In this document: in pieces, positions 1 through 7,911 of the stretch
Numbering within the stretch: position 1 is the first letter of the stretch
Layout: each line of letters begins with the position of its first letter
DNA from: Candidatus Bathyarchaeota archaeon
GTDB lineage: Archaea; Thermoproteota; Bathyarchaeia; Bathyarchaeales; Bathycorpusculaceae
Length of the DNA: 64,000 nt
Assembly: GCA_026014745.1 (NCBI GenBank)
Contig: JAOZHS010000003.1
Coordinates: 352,137 to 416,136 of the forward strand
Reading direction: 5' to 3'
Made by a program: the position numbers and the translations under genes
The notes under the pieces: generated by a model
Told to the model about the DNA's origin: nothing
What the model saw: the letters and a program-made list of their open reading frames with translations, nothing else
The model's database searches: none

Positions 1-20
1 ATAGCTTTTTGAGACGTGAT

Positions 21-260
21 ATGATGAGAGTCGGCGTATGCGGAATAGCATGTGAAAAATGCCCCAAAATGCAAACCAAAAGCTGCCCCAACGGAGAAAC
101 AGGCTGCGTAGCCCGCCCCAACAAGTTCTGCGCCATCTGCAACTGCGCCAACCAAAAAGGCGTCAAACTCTGCTTCGAATGCAGCGAGTTCCCCTGCGAA
201 ACCACCAAACAGGGCCCTATAAGCTACGGTTACTGCCAGTACCTTGCAGGCAAAGCCTAA
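21..260 (+). CDS. DUF3795 cysteine-rich small protein
   Basis: This is a small cysteine-rich protein of about 78 residues that resembles the DUF3795 family, probably a metal- or zinc-binding protein of unknown role. It opens with the CGIACEKCP motif typical of the family, followed by further Cys pairs (CAICNC, CFECSEFPC) and a closing YGYCQYLAG segment. At least twelve cysteines lie within 80 residues, and there is no signal peptide or membrane segment. The in-frame TTG at 9 is less likely than the tandem ATGs at 21 and 24, since family members begin just before the VGVCG segment. It ends 47 nt before the ABC transporter ATPase and may be read with it. The function is not known. Confidence 0.75.
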   Translation: MMRVGVCGIACEKCPKMQTKSCPNGETGCVARPNKFCAICNCANQKGVKLCFECSEFPCETTKQGPISYGYCQYLAGKA

Positions 261-307
261 CTGCATAACGGTTAAGTTAGGCTATTCAAATCTAGGTTTG
301 AGAAGTT

Positions 308-1234
308 ATGGGTAGCCGAGAAGTACTCATCAAAGCGCATGATTTAACCAAAAAATTCGACTCCTTCACAGCCGTTGACCACATAGATTTTGAGGTCTAC
401 AAAGGCGAATGCGTAGGCTTTCTGGGACCCAACGGCGCAGGCAAAACCACCACTGTGCGTATGATGTATTGTTTTCTAAAACCCACCGGCGGCGAACTCA
501 CTGTCGCAGGTTTAAGCGTACGCACTCAAGCCCGAGAAATCAAAAGCTTAGTCGGCGTTGCACCCCAAGAAGACAACCTCGACCCCGACTTCACAGTGCT
601 TAAAAACCTCACAGTCTACGCCCGCTACTTTGACATCCCCAAAGAAGAAGCTCAAAGACGTGCCGAGAAGCAGCTCAAATTCTTCCAACTCGAAGAAAAA
701 AAAGACACACCCATACTCGCGTTATCCACGGGGATGAAGCGACGCCTCATATTTGCCCGCGCCCTCATAAACCAACCCCAAATACTCCTACTTGACGAAC
801 CCACCACAGGGCTCGACCCGCAGGCGCGGCATCTGGTCTGGGATGAAGTGCGGCACCTAAAAAAACAGCAAGTCACCATCATCCTAACCACCCACTACAT
901 GGATGAAGCCCAAATCCTCTGCGACCGCATCCTCATCGTGGACCACGGCAAAATCATCGAAGAAGGCACCCCAACCGAGCTCATCAAGAAGCATGTGGGC
1001 GCAGAAGTGCTCGAAGTCGACTACACCCCGCAGCTTGAAGTAACCCTAAAAGAAGCCTTCCCCACCGCACGCATCGAACGCCTCGGCGACCGCATGCAAA
1101 TCTTCACCGACCAACCACACGGCATGTTTGAAAACTTCCTACAGCAGCATAAACTGCAAAACGTGTCAATACGAAACGCCAACATAGAAGACGTTTTTCT
1201 AAAACTCACCGGCAGGGGGCTACGAGAAGAATGA
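308..1234 (+). CDS. ABC transporter ATP-binding protein, DrrA/NatA type
   Basis: This is the cytoplasmic ATPase of a two-gene ABC-2 exporter. The nucleotide-binding domain has Walker A GPNGAGKTT at residues 40-48, an LSTGM signature near 138-142, Walker B LLLDEP near 159-164 and the switch His in LTTHYMDEA. The signature is STGMKRR rather than LSGGQ, as is common in DrrA-like exporters. The last 90 residues form the usual DrrA C-terminal region. The stop codon overlaps the start of the permease by 4 nt, so the two are translationally coupled. The substrate (lipid, drug or sodium) cannot be told from sequence. The length of 308 residues fits the family. Confidence 0.9.
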   Translation: MGSREVLIKAHDLTKKFDSFTAVDHIDFEVYKGECVGFLGPNGAGKTTTVRMMYCFLKPTGGELTVAGLSVRTQAREIKSLVGVAPQEDNLDPDFTVLKNLTVYARYFDIPKEEAQRRAEKQLKFFQLEEKKDTPILALSTGMKRRLIFARALINQPQILLLDEPTTGLDPQARHLVWDEVRHLKKQQVTIILTTHYMDEAQILCDRILIVDHGKIIEEGTPTELIKKHVGAEVLEVDYTPQLEVTLKEAFPTARIERLGDRMQIFTDQPHGMFENFLQQHKLQNVSIRNANIEDVFLKLTGRGLREE

Positions 1235-2082
1235 CCACGCCGCACCTGCGCAAATCCAGTGTCCCCTTCACCATGCCTCGCCTCAGCTACCGCGTCTGGA
1301 AGGTTTGGCGACGCAACCTCGACGTATTCTTAAAAACCATAACCGTCAACTTTCTCCCCTCACTGCTTGAGCCCATCTTGTATTTGGTGGCGTTCGGGTT
1401 TGGCTTGGGCGGCTTCATCCCCAACATTAACGGCGTTCCCTACATCAACTTCATCGCGCCCGCCTTAGTCGCTATAGCCATCATGAATGGTAGCTTCTTT
1501 GAATGCACCTACGCCTCGTTTGTACGCATGTACTTCCAAAAAACGTTTGACGCCATAGTCGCCACCCCCGTAAGCGTAGAAGAAGTAGTTGCAGGCGAGC
1601 TACTCTGGGGTGCCACACGCTCCACCATAAACGGTACGCTGGTTTTAATCGTCATCGCCGCCGCAAGCCTCTTCACCCCCATCCCACTCATCTCAACGCC
1701 ACTGGTATTTTTGGTGCCCGTCATAGCGTTTTTCGGCGGATTGCTGTTTAGCGCGATTGCCATGTGCTTCACCGCAGCCGCACCCAACATCGACTTCTTC
1801 AACTATTCATCATTTCTGTTTGTGATGCCGATGTTTTTCCTATGCGGCACCTTTTTCCCCTTAACCTCGCTGCCTCAAGCGGTGCAGGTGCTGGCGCTTT
1901 GGGTTTTGCCGCTAACACAGTTGGTTAACGTTACAAGAATCGCTGTTGTGGGGGCTGTGGAACCGATTTTGGGGCTCAGCACCTCGGTTATTGTGGCATT
2001 TAGCGTGGTGTGGTTGGCAGTGGTGACGATTCTGTTCTTTATCTTATCGATTAACCTCATGAAGCGCCGCTTAACTGCTTAG
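1231..2082 (+). CDS. ABC-2 type exporter permease (DrrB-like)
   Basis: This is the membrane subunit partnering the preceding ATPase. About six hydrophobic segments are visible, and the family-typical stretch around residues 190-215 (PMFFLCGTFFPLTSLP) places it with ABC-2/DrrB/NodJ permeases. The ATG overlaps the ATPase stop by 4 nt (ATGA-type junction). The N-terminus starts with a short cytosolic arm (MTTPHLRKS) before the first membrane helix. The 3' end overlaps the convergent DNA glycosylase gene by 4 nt. The exported substrate is unknown. The ATPase plus permease pair suggests a complete heteromeric exporter without a dedicated regulator here, unlike the PadR-linked pair near 15-17 kb. 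Confidence 0.88.
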   Translation: MTTPHLRKSSVPFTMPRLSYRVWKVWRRNLDVFLKTITVNFLPSLLEPILYLVAFGFGLGGFIPNINGVPYINFIAPALVAIAIMNGSFFECTYASFVRMYFQKTFDAIVATPVSVEEVVAGELLWGATRSTINGTLVLIVIAAASLFTPIPLISTPLVFLVPVIAFFGGLLFSAIAMCFTAAAPNIDFFNYSSFLFVMPMFFLCGTFFPLTSLPQAVQVLALWVLPLTQLVNVTRIAVVGAVEPILGLSTSVIVAFSVVWLAVVTILFFILSINLMKRRLTA

Positions 2083-3002
2083 ACGCGGATTTGGTGGACT
2101 TCGGCGAGTATGAGATAAAAAGCCGCCAGCCCCTTCCAAGTGCCCCATGCCTGCGCTGCTGCTCGGGCTTCATCGGCTTTGATGGGTTTGCCTTCGCAGC
2201 AATATGTTGAGATGACACGTCGGAGCCCAAAGTCATCAGCGGGCAGCACATCCCAGCGTTGCATCCCCCGCAGGAGGGTTAGTTCGGCGGTCCAGACTCC
2301 GATGCCTTTGAGCGCGTCAAGTTTGGTTATGATTTGGTCAGCGTCAGGCTGGGTTTTCATGGCTTCAAGGTCCAGTTGCCCAGCGGTGATGAGTTGGGCG
2401 GCGTTTTGGATGTATTCGGCTTTGCGTTGGCTTAACCCTACGCTTCGGATGTCGCTTATGTCTGCGGCTGCGATCGCATGCGCTGTGGGGAAGGCGTAGT
2501 GTGTTGTGCCGTCGAGGGTGAGGGGGGCTCCGAATTTGGTGGCGAGGCGTTCCTCGATGGTTCGGGCGACTTTTATGGAGATTTGCTGCTCCACAATCGC
2601 ATCGAGTAGCGATTCAAATGCGGTGGGGGTGGTGGGGAATTTGAAGCCTCGAAGCTTATGGGTGATGTGACGCATGACGGCGTCGCCTTGTGACTCAGCA
2701 TAGAAGTTGTTGAGGGGGAAGTTTAGGTTGAAGATGTAGGTTAGGATATCTTGGGCGCCTTGTTTAATCTGCGGCTTCAGGGGCGAAGCTGCTCTTAGAG
2801 TAACCATCAACTCTGGCTGCTCTAGCTTGGCGTTGGAGGTTACCTGCATCAAAACCAAGCTGCCCTCAACATCAATTACCTGCTGGAAAATGCCCCCTCG
2901 AAAACCCCGCACAGACATGTCGCCTGCGGAGAAAATCTCAGCAGACAACTCCAAACTAAACGGCGCTGTCGGTTGAAGGGTTATGGTTTTCGTGTAAGCC
3001 AA
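2079..3002 (-). CDS. DNA-3-methyladenine glycosylase II-like (HhH-GPD, AlkA family)
   Basis: This is a predicted base-excision repair glycosylase removing alkylated or oxidised bases. The N-terminal 100 residues resemble the AlkA/OGG N-terminal beta domain. The C-terminal HhH-GPD domain contains the hairpin LKGIGVWTAELTLLRG near residues 220-236, followed by the catalytic aspartate in LPADDFGLRR. It lacks the C-terminal Cys cluster of EndoIII, so it is monofunctional AlkA-like rather than Nth-like. It is 307 residues, the usual length. It faces UMP kinase divergently and overlaps the exporter permease tail to tail by 4 nt. An OGG-like specificity cannot be excluded. Confidence 0.85.
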   Translation of the reverse strand: MAYTKTITLQPTAPFSLELSAEIFSAGDMSVRGFRGGIFQQVIDVEGSLVLMQVTSNAKLEQPELMVTLRAASPLKPQIKQGAQDILTYIFNLNFPLNNFYAESQGDAVMRHITHKLRGFKFPTTPTAFESLLDAIVEQQISIKVARTIEERLATKFGAPLTLDGTTHYAFPTAHAIAAADISDIRSVGLSQRKAEYIQNAAQLITAGQLDLEAMKTQPDADQIITKLDALKGIGVWTAELTLLRGMQRWDVLPADDFGLRRVISTYCCEGKPIKADEARAAAQAWGTWKGLAAFYLILAEVHQIRV

Positions 3003-3096
3003 TCAAACACACCCCAAGTTTGCCTTCTACTGAGCGGTTGCAATATTAAAGATTTTTAACTCTAAACCGCATTGCTAACCCAATTAGGTGACTCTA

Positions 3097-3771
3097 ATGC
3101 GTATCGTTGTGCGAATAGGCGGCTCTGTCGTCGCAAACCCCATAAACCCCGAACTCCTCAGCAAATACGCCGACGTCATAAAAACCATCAAGCAGCAAGG
3201 ACATGAGGTGGCGGTGGTGGTTGGCGGCGGCGCCTTAGCCCGAGAATTCATCGGCATCGCCCGCAGCATGAACCTCGACATGAACGCGCAAGACGAAATC
3301 GCCATATCCTGTTCACGCCTTTTCGCGCAGCTTTTCTTAAAAAAACTCGGCGACATCGCGTGTAGCAAAGTCGCGGTCTCGTTGGATGAAGCCGCTGCTG
3401 GTTTTGACGAGGACAAAGTGGTTGTTATGGGCGGGCTTAGGCCTGGCATCACCACAGATACGGTTGCGACGTTGGTTTGCGAACGCGTCAACGCCGACCT
3501 GCTCCTAAAGGGCACTGACCAAAAAGGCGTCTACAACAAGGACCCCCGCAAATACCCCGACGCCGTAAAACTTGACCACCTCACCTTCGACGAACTCGCC
3601 AGCGTGTTTGAGCAAAACGAGCACAAAGCGGGCATCCATCAAATCATTGACCCTGAAGCCGTCAAGGTGCTACGACGCAACCAGGTCAAGACGGTTGTGG
3701 TCAGCGGGTTTGAACCGGAGAATTTGTTGGCTGCGGTACGCGGCGAAAATGTGGGCACAGTCATAAGCTAA
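3097..3771 (+). CDS. pyrH: UMP kinase, archaeal type
   Basis: Uridylate kinase phosphorylates UMP to UDP in the cytoplasm (amino-acid kinase fold). The protein opens with RIVVRIGGSVV, has a glycine loop VVVGGGALARE near residues 45-55, and the LLKGTDQKGVYNKDPRKYPDA nucleotide/UMP binding segment of archaeal PyrH. It is about 224 residues, matching archaeal enzymes. A GTG at 3088 is in frame, but the ATG at 3097 fits the conserved MRI start and has GGTG upstream. The 3' flank to 3953 is a short intergenic stretch. It is divergent from the glycosylase gene, with about 90 nt of promoter DNA between them. Confidence 0.92.
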   Translation: MRIVVRIGGSVVANPINPELLSKYADVIKTIKQQGHEVAVVVGGGALAREFIGIARSMNLDMNAQDEIAISCSRLFAQLFLKKLGDIACSKVAVSLDEAAAGFDEDKVVVMGGLRPGITTDTVATLVCERVNADLLLKGTDQKGVYNKDPRKYPDAVKLDHLTFDELASVFEQNEHKAGIHQIIDPEAVKVLRRNQVKTVVVSGFEPENLLAAVRGENVGTVIS

Positions 3772-3953
3772 CCCTTTAGTGTTCCAGCTTTGCGGTGACC
3801 TATTAGAAGAGGCACCTACCCCTCCCTTAGTTAAAGTACAAATAAAAAGCTGGAAAGGCAACCTCACGATTTTATTGTGAATGATATATCAACACAGAAA
3901 ATTTTTATACACAATTAAAATAATAGCAGTATTAGTATTGGAGGAATACATTT

Positions 3954-4787
3954 TTGGAAAGTATATTATACCCTGATTACACAAACGAGTTAAAAAACGT
4001 AAAAAAACGGATAATCATTGAAGAAGAGAAAACTGAAGAAACGGACGAATACAAAGAACTCCTCGGCATCGCGGACGCATTCACAAAGGCCGACAAAAAA
4101 ACGCTAAGCCCTTTCGCAGCCTATGATATAAATTTAAACATAAAAACGCTCGGCCAAACAGCCATCATAAAACAGCCCGAAAAGACAGGAGACGTGGAAC
4201 CATTTGTTAGAAAAGCGGAAGAGGCAGTTGCTAAAGCATCAGAAGTAGCGAATTTTGAGCAAGCTAACTCGGAAATATTTAGCTATTATGGTTGGATGTC
4301 TGATCTCAAAATCGCCTCTCAAACAATGGTTGACATTGCCAATGAATTGAACACTAACCTTAAGGGACCTGAACAGTCTAAGTCAATTGTAGATATCATA
4401 GGGCAACCTTTCGAGGACCTCAAAAAGCGTCTCGAAAAAGTGATATCTGACACAGGAAAATTCTTCAGTGAAGCTGGGAAAAAATTTAAAGAAAAATTGT
4501 CCGACGCCGGCGAGTGGCTAAAGAAAAATGTGGTTTCAAAATTTATTGAAGCCTTCAAATGGCTATCCGAAGCATTTGATGCCTTCCGACTAAAGCTCTT
4601 TGAAAGCATGTTTGATTTCGTTAGAAAAGTCATAAACTTGGCCGCGGAGAAAGACTGGAAAATTCAAAGCATAACCGTTGGAATGCCTGAAATTGGCTTT
4701 GATTCAACCGAGATAAATTCGGTGAAGATACCGATACCGAGCATAAAAGAACCGCCCGTGACATTCCAGTTCAAACCTAAAGAATAA
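3954..4787 (+). CDS. unknown protein with amphipathic helical repeats
   Basis: I do not recognise this 277-residue protein. It has no signal peptide or clear membrane span. The middle (about residues 145-225) is a run of Lys/Glu/Phe-rich amphipathic helices with roughly 11-residue periodicity (KKRLEKVISDTGKFF, KKFKEKLSDAGEWLKK, EAFKWLSEAFDAFRLK), reminiscent of apolipoprotein-like or LEA-like membrane-surface helices. The C-terminal 55 residues are beta-rich with conserved-looking Pro (IPIPSIKEPPVTFQF). The start is a TTG, supported by GGAGG at about 3941-3945, nine nt upstream. It stands alone, followed by a double hairpin. A lipid-surface or stress-protective role is only a guess. Confidence 0.7.
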   Translation: MESILYPDYTNELKNVKKRIIIEEEKTEETDEYKELLGIADAFTKADKKTLSPFAAYDINLNIKTLGQTAIIKQPEKTGDVEPFVRKAEEAVAKASEVANFEQANSEIFSYYGWMSDLKIASQTMVDIANELNTNLKGPEQSKSIVDIIGQPFEDLKKRLEKVISDTGKFFSEAGKKFKEKLSDAGEWLKKNVVSKFIEAFKWLSEAFDAFRLKLFESMFDFVRKVINLAAEKDWKIQSITVGMPEIGFDSTEINSVKIPIPSIKEPPVTFQFKPKE

Positions 4788-4812
4788 GCAACCCAAAAAA
4801 GGCACACACAGA

Positions 4813-4876
4813 GTCTCTACAAAAATAGAGACGCAGGCAGGACAAAAAGAGTCGAGGTCTTTCGTAGACCTCTTTT
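4813..4876. terminator. double hairpin between convergent genes
   Basis: Two perfect 7-bp stems lie between convergent genes. The first is GTCTCTA (4813-4819) with TAGAGAC (4826-4832). The second is GAGGTCT (4854-4860) with AGACCTC (4866-4872), followed by TTTT. The symmetry suggests a bidirectional terminator for the 277-residue protein gene and for the secreted protein gene on the other strand. Confidence 0.6.
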
Positions 4877-4920
4877 CTTAGACTTTAGTGTAACGTTCGC
4901 GTTGCTGAGTTGCTTTTTAT

Positions 4921-6084
4921 CTAACGGTTCAACCTTGGTTTCTTTATTATAATGAAAGCAGCGAAACAGGCGATTAAGGCTAGGAGTGCGCCATAGGCGT
5001 ATTCGGGTAACACAAAGATGCCTGCGGTTACTTCAACTTGGTTGTTTAGCAAAGTATCGATTCCGCTGTCATATAGTCCATTGGCGTTTACGTCGATGAT
5101 TATGTCGTATTTTCCAGGTGCAGGATTAGAATAGATTACTGGTGTGCCAAGGGTGCCGTCGCTTTGCGTTGTTATTGTGTTTGTTGTAGAAGTGACTCTG
5201 CTTGGAATAGACATGCCTTCAGTCCACTCAGTGTCGTCAACCAAGTAGACGTTGTATGTTTTTAGCGGGTCGTATCCGGTTCCTTTTACTGCAACGGGCT
5301 CTCCGAGGTTGAAGGTGTCCTTTAAGTTGCCGAATTGATCACAGCTCTGGATGGTTGGGAGCATGAAGTTTGTTCCTGAAATGGCGTAGAAGTCGTCGAA
5401 GGCTACTTGGAAGTTTTTGCCGCTAAATGTCTGCCGAGCGCCCCAGAACATAAACTGGGCATACAGATCGTCTGTGCCTTGGTTTGACTGGCCGATGTAT
5501 GTCCAATCATGTGATGCGTCCTTGAAATATGCTGAAGTGATTCCGCCATCTCGGATAACACGTAATAGACCTGATGTTTCCGTGCTGGTTGGTCGTGGCG
5601 ATACGTTTGTAAAGCTGCCGTATGCGTCTACAAAGAAGGTTTGTCCGCCCTCTGATTGATGCGTATTCCATAACCAGTGGGTTCCATCGGATGCTACGTG
5701 TCCAAGACCTACACGTTGCACGGTTGAACCGCCCCAGTTGATGAGTTCATATTTTATTTGGAGCAAAAAGTTGCCCTGCAGGGTATCTTCAGAAGCTTTG
5801 AGTTTTAGCCAAAAGCCCCAAGCTGGATCTTGAGTAACAGTGGAGTCAGTTACTGTAACTATTAGGCGGTGATTTACTGTATCAACGTGGACATCGCCTA
5901 TGGTGTTTCCGTTGGCGTCAAGGTCGCCTAAAATCCAGCGGTCTTGCCAGCCGTCTGATGTTGCGTCGTTAAAGCCATCATAATACAGGCCTGTTGCGGC
6001 ACTTACCTGTGTAACTGATGCAAAACCTGAAGTTAAGAAGATTATTAGCAAAGTTGATAGAACAAATTTTTTTATTTTATCCAT
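4921..6084 (-). CDS. secreted single-pass surface protein
   Basis: This 387-residue protein has an N-terminal signal (KKFVLSTLLIIFLTSGFASV) and a C-terminal anchor (PEYAYGALLALIACFAAFIII) followed by KKPRLNR, so it is exposed outside and anchored at the C-terminus. The ectodomain begins with a Trp- and Asp-rich beta region (DGFNDATSDGWQDRWILGDLDANG), like concanavalin/LamG-type jelly rolls. It ends in an Ig-like domain around residues 245-350. The PEYAYG segment before the last helix resembles a C-terminal sorting motif of the PEF/PGF-CTERM kind but is not an exact match. The start is supported by AGGAGA just upstream. The ligand is unknown. Confidence 0.75.
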   Translation of the reverse strand: MDKIKKFVLSTLLIIFLTSGFASVTQVSAATGLYYDGFNDATSDGWQDRWILGDLDANGNTIGDVHVDTVNHRLIVTVTDSTVTQDPAWGFWLKLKASEDTLQGNFLLQIKYELINWGGSTVQRVGLGHVASDGTHWLWNTHQSEGGQTFFVDAYGSFTNVSPRPTSTETSGLLRVIRDGGITSAYFKDASHDWTYIGQSNQGTDDLYAQFMFWGARQTFSGKNFQVAFDDFYAISGTNFMLPTIQSCDQFGNLKDTFNLGEPVAVKGTGYDPLKTYNVYLVDDTEWTEGMSIPSRVTSTTNTITTQSDGTLGTPVIYSNPAPGKYDIIIDVNANGLYDSGIDTLLNNQVEVTAGIFVLPEYAYGALLALIACFAAFIIIKKPRLNR

Positions 6085-6276
6085 ACCTTCTCCTCATTAT
6101 TGTGCACCTCATCATTAACTATTTTAAACAATATGAAAAAAACAAACCGTTTTTCTATATAGGCACCATTTCCCCACAGAGGGAAGAGGATTGTTAAGAA
6201 AAGTTTCTCGACTAAGCAGCAAACCCGCGAATACTGTTTGGCTAAACATAGCCCTCTGCGCAAAGCTTTCCAAGGG

Positions 6277-6293
6277 GCTTAAAATTTTTAAGC
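6277..6293. promoter_or_regulatory. palindromic TATA-like element
   Basis: GCTTAAAATTTTTAAGC is a perfect palindrome with 8-nt arms and a one-base centre. It is centred about 40 nt upstream of the ATG at 6324. The core reads as an archaeal TATA box on both strands, so it could drive the ECF-like gene nearly leaderless and, in the other direction, the secreted protein gene. Confidence 0.5.
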
Positions 6294-6323
6294 TGCCGAG
6301 CCGTTGCTTACCTACGAGTCAGC

Positions 6324-6902
6324 ATGCTAGACCTCATAGCCATGTGGAGTAAACCCAAAATGGTCGCCTTCACCGCACTAACGGCACTTTTGTATTTTGG
6401 GTTGATTTATCCGTTTCAGCAGTTCACGTTTTTCCAAGGCAACGCCGACTACCTCCGCGTAGGCATGTGCATCCCGCTTGCCTTCTCGTTTCTGTTTGGC
6501 CCCGCCGCCGCATGGGGAACCGCAATCGGCAACATAATCTACGACGCCTCAACCGCCAGCCTCGGCCCCATAAGCATCTTCGGTTTCGTCGGCAACTTCC
6601 TCATCGCTTATTTACCCTACACCATCTGGAACAAACTCGCCACCCAAAAACCAGACCTCAGAAGCATCAAAAAAGTCGGGTTATTTGCAGGTTTAGCACT
6701 TCTGGGCTGTTTAATCTGCGGAGTACTCATAGCCGCGGGGTTGGAGTGGATGAATATGGCGCCGTTTCTGCCTACAGCGTGGGTGATTGCGTTTACTGAT
6801 GCGTTATGGGCGATTGCGTTGGGCAGCGTCATCTTAGCCGCAACGTACAACTCGGTTAGCAAACGTGGGCTCCTCTACAAAGACATACTTACTGCTGAGT
6901 AA
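6324..6902 (+). CDS. ECF-type S component-like membrane protein (QueT-like)
   Basis: This 192-residue integral membrane protein has five or six hydrophobic segments. The stretch LAFSFLFGPAAAWGTAIGNIIYD and the FGFVGNFLIAYLPY segment resemble substrate-binding S components of energy-coupling factor transporters, in particular the QueT family (queuosine precursor uptake). No ATPase or T component lies next to it, so it would have to share a housekeeping ECF module, if it is an S component at all. The start is the ATG at 6324, close behind the palindromic TATA element. The family call is moderate and the substrate is inference only. Confidence 0.5.
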   Translation: MLDLIAMWSKPKMVAFTALTALLYFGLIYPFQQFTFFQGNADYLRVGMCIPLAFSFLFGPAAAWGTAIGNIIYDASTASLGPISIFGFVGNFLIAYLPYTIWNKLATQKPDLRSIKKVGLFAGLALLGCLICGVLIAAGLEWMNMAPFLPTAWVIAFTDALWAIALGSVILAATYNSVSKRGLLYKDILTAE

Positions 6903-6946
6903 CGCGAGAAAAAATTGTGGAAGAAGGATTAATGATGCCGTAAGGG

Positions 6947-7387
6947 TCACATTGTTCCGCTTACGACAGCCATCTTGGGCATAAGCACCTTATCGATGGC
7001 GTGGCAGACGCCGTTGTCTACGACTAAGTCGGGTGTGATGATGTTGGCTCCGTTGACTTTGATGTTGCGGTGCAGATGCCACTTTTTCGCGTCAATACGC
7101 AACTCTCCGCCTGAAACCGCCTGCAGATATTCATGCTGTGCCAAATCCGCCGCCATCATTTTGCCTTCCACCACGTGGAATGTGAGGACTTCTTTGAGTT
7201 TCTCTTTGTTCTTAAGCAACGCGTCGAGGTCGGCTTTGGGGACCTTTGCAAATGCCTCATCAGTGGGTGCAAAAACCGTGAATGGCCCGGGGCTTTTGAG
7301 GGTTTCAACGAGCCCCGCCGCTTTGACTGCTTCTACAAGGGTGTTAAATACGCCTAATGATACTGCTGAGTCTACAATATCTGGCAA
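6947..7387 (-). CDS. fasciclin (FAS1) domain protein
   Basis: This is a single FAS1 domain protein of about 146 residues. The family hallmarks are present: FNTLVEAVKAAGLVETL, the H1 motif GPFTVFAPTDEAFAKVP, the YH-like segment EVLTFHVVEGK, and the H2 region ITPDLVVDNGVCHAIDKVLMP. No signal peptide or anchor is present with the start chosen here, so it may be cytoplasmic or loosely associated. I chose the TTG at 7387 because GGAGGTG lies five nt upstream. Starting further up would put this ribosome site inside the gene. FAS1 proteins usually mediate adhesion. The role in this organism is unknown. Confidence 0.85.
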   Translation of the reverse strand: MPDIVDSAVSLGVFNTLVEAVKAAGLVETLKSPGPFTVFAPTDEAFAKVPKADLDALLKNKEKLKEVLTFHVVEGKMMAADLAQHEYLQAVSGGELRIDAKKWHLHRNIKVNGANIITPDLVVDNGVCHAIDKVLMPKMAVVSGTM

Positions 7388-7475
7388 AACTTCACCTCCA
7401 CAAGATTGATACAGAAACCGCATCAACATAATGCAACGTATGTTCTATAAACGTTGTTTTTTCTCAAACACGCTG

Positions 7476-7775
7476 TTATTCGGGGCACTCGATGATTTCA
7501 GGGTTCTCGCTTAAATCACGTAGCGTCCGCGCAATGGTTATGACATCACCTACTGCGGAAACCAGCGAAACGGGCATGCACACTATGGAGCTTCGAAAAC
7601 GCTTCTTGAACCCCAACATCTCTGAGGCGGGAGCGGAAAGCTTCACCTGCAAATAGGTAAGCTGCCAAGTGTTGGTGTTAACGTGGGTGCCTTTGACTTC
7701 TCCCAAGATTACTCCGCCAGTCGTTATGATGTTTTTTCCTATTAGCTTAGAAGTATCTACCACAAAATTCACCAT
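7476..7775 (-). CDS. PRC-barrel domain protein
   Basis: This 99-residue protein has a PRC-barrel-like fold. It opens with SKLIGKNIITTGGVILGEVKGTHVNTNTWQLTYL, the pattern of archaeal PRC-barrel proteins, followed by a basic beta strand (LGFKKRFRSSIVCMPV) and a closing acidic tail with NPEIIECPE. Archaeal PRC-barrel proteins are cytoplasmic and have been linked to cell division (CdpB family) and RNA metabolism. The single-domain form here does not decide between them. It is transcribed in the same direction as the upstream fasciclin gene but separated by about 90 nt, so an operon is uncertain. Confidence 0.75.
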   Translation of the reverse strand: MVNFVVDTSKLIGKNIITTGGVILGEVKGTHVNTNTWQLTYLQVKLSAPASEMLGFKKRFRSSIVCMPVSLVSAVGDVITIARTLRDLSENPEIIECPE

Positions 7776-7911
7776 GAAAAAGCGGGGGGCTTTGGGTATT
7801 TATCGTTATGGTGGTGTCATCGGTGAACCACAAACAACGCGGCAAACTAAGGCAGTGTAAACGGGGTAACCCTGATGAGGGGCGCCCATCTTAAAACTTG
7901 ACAGCATCGCT

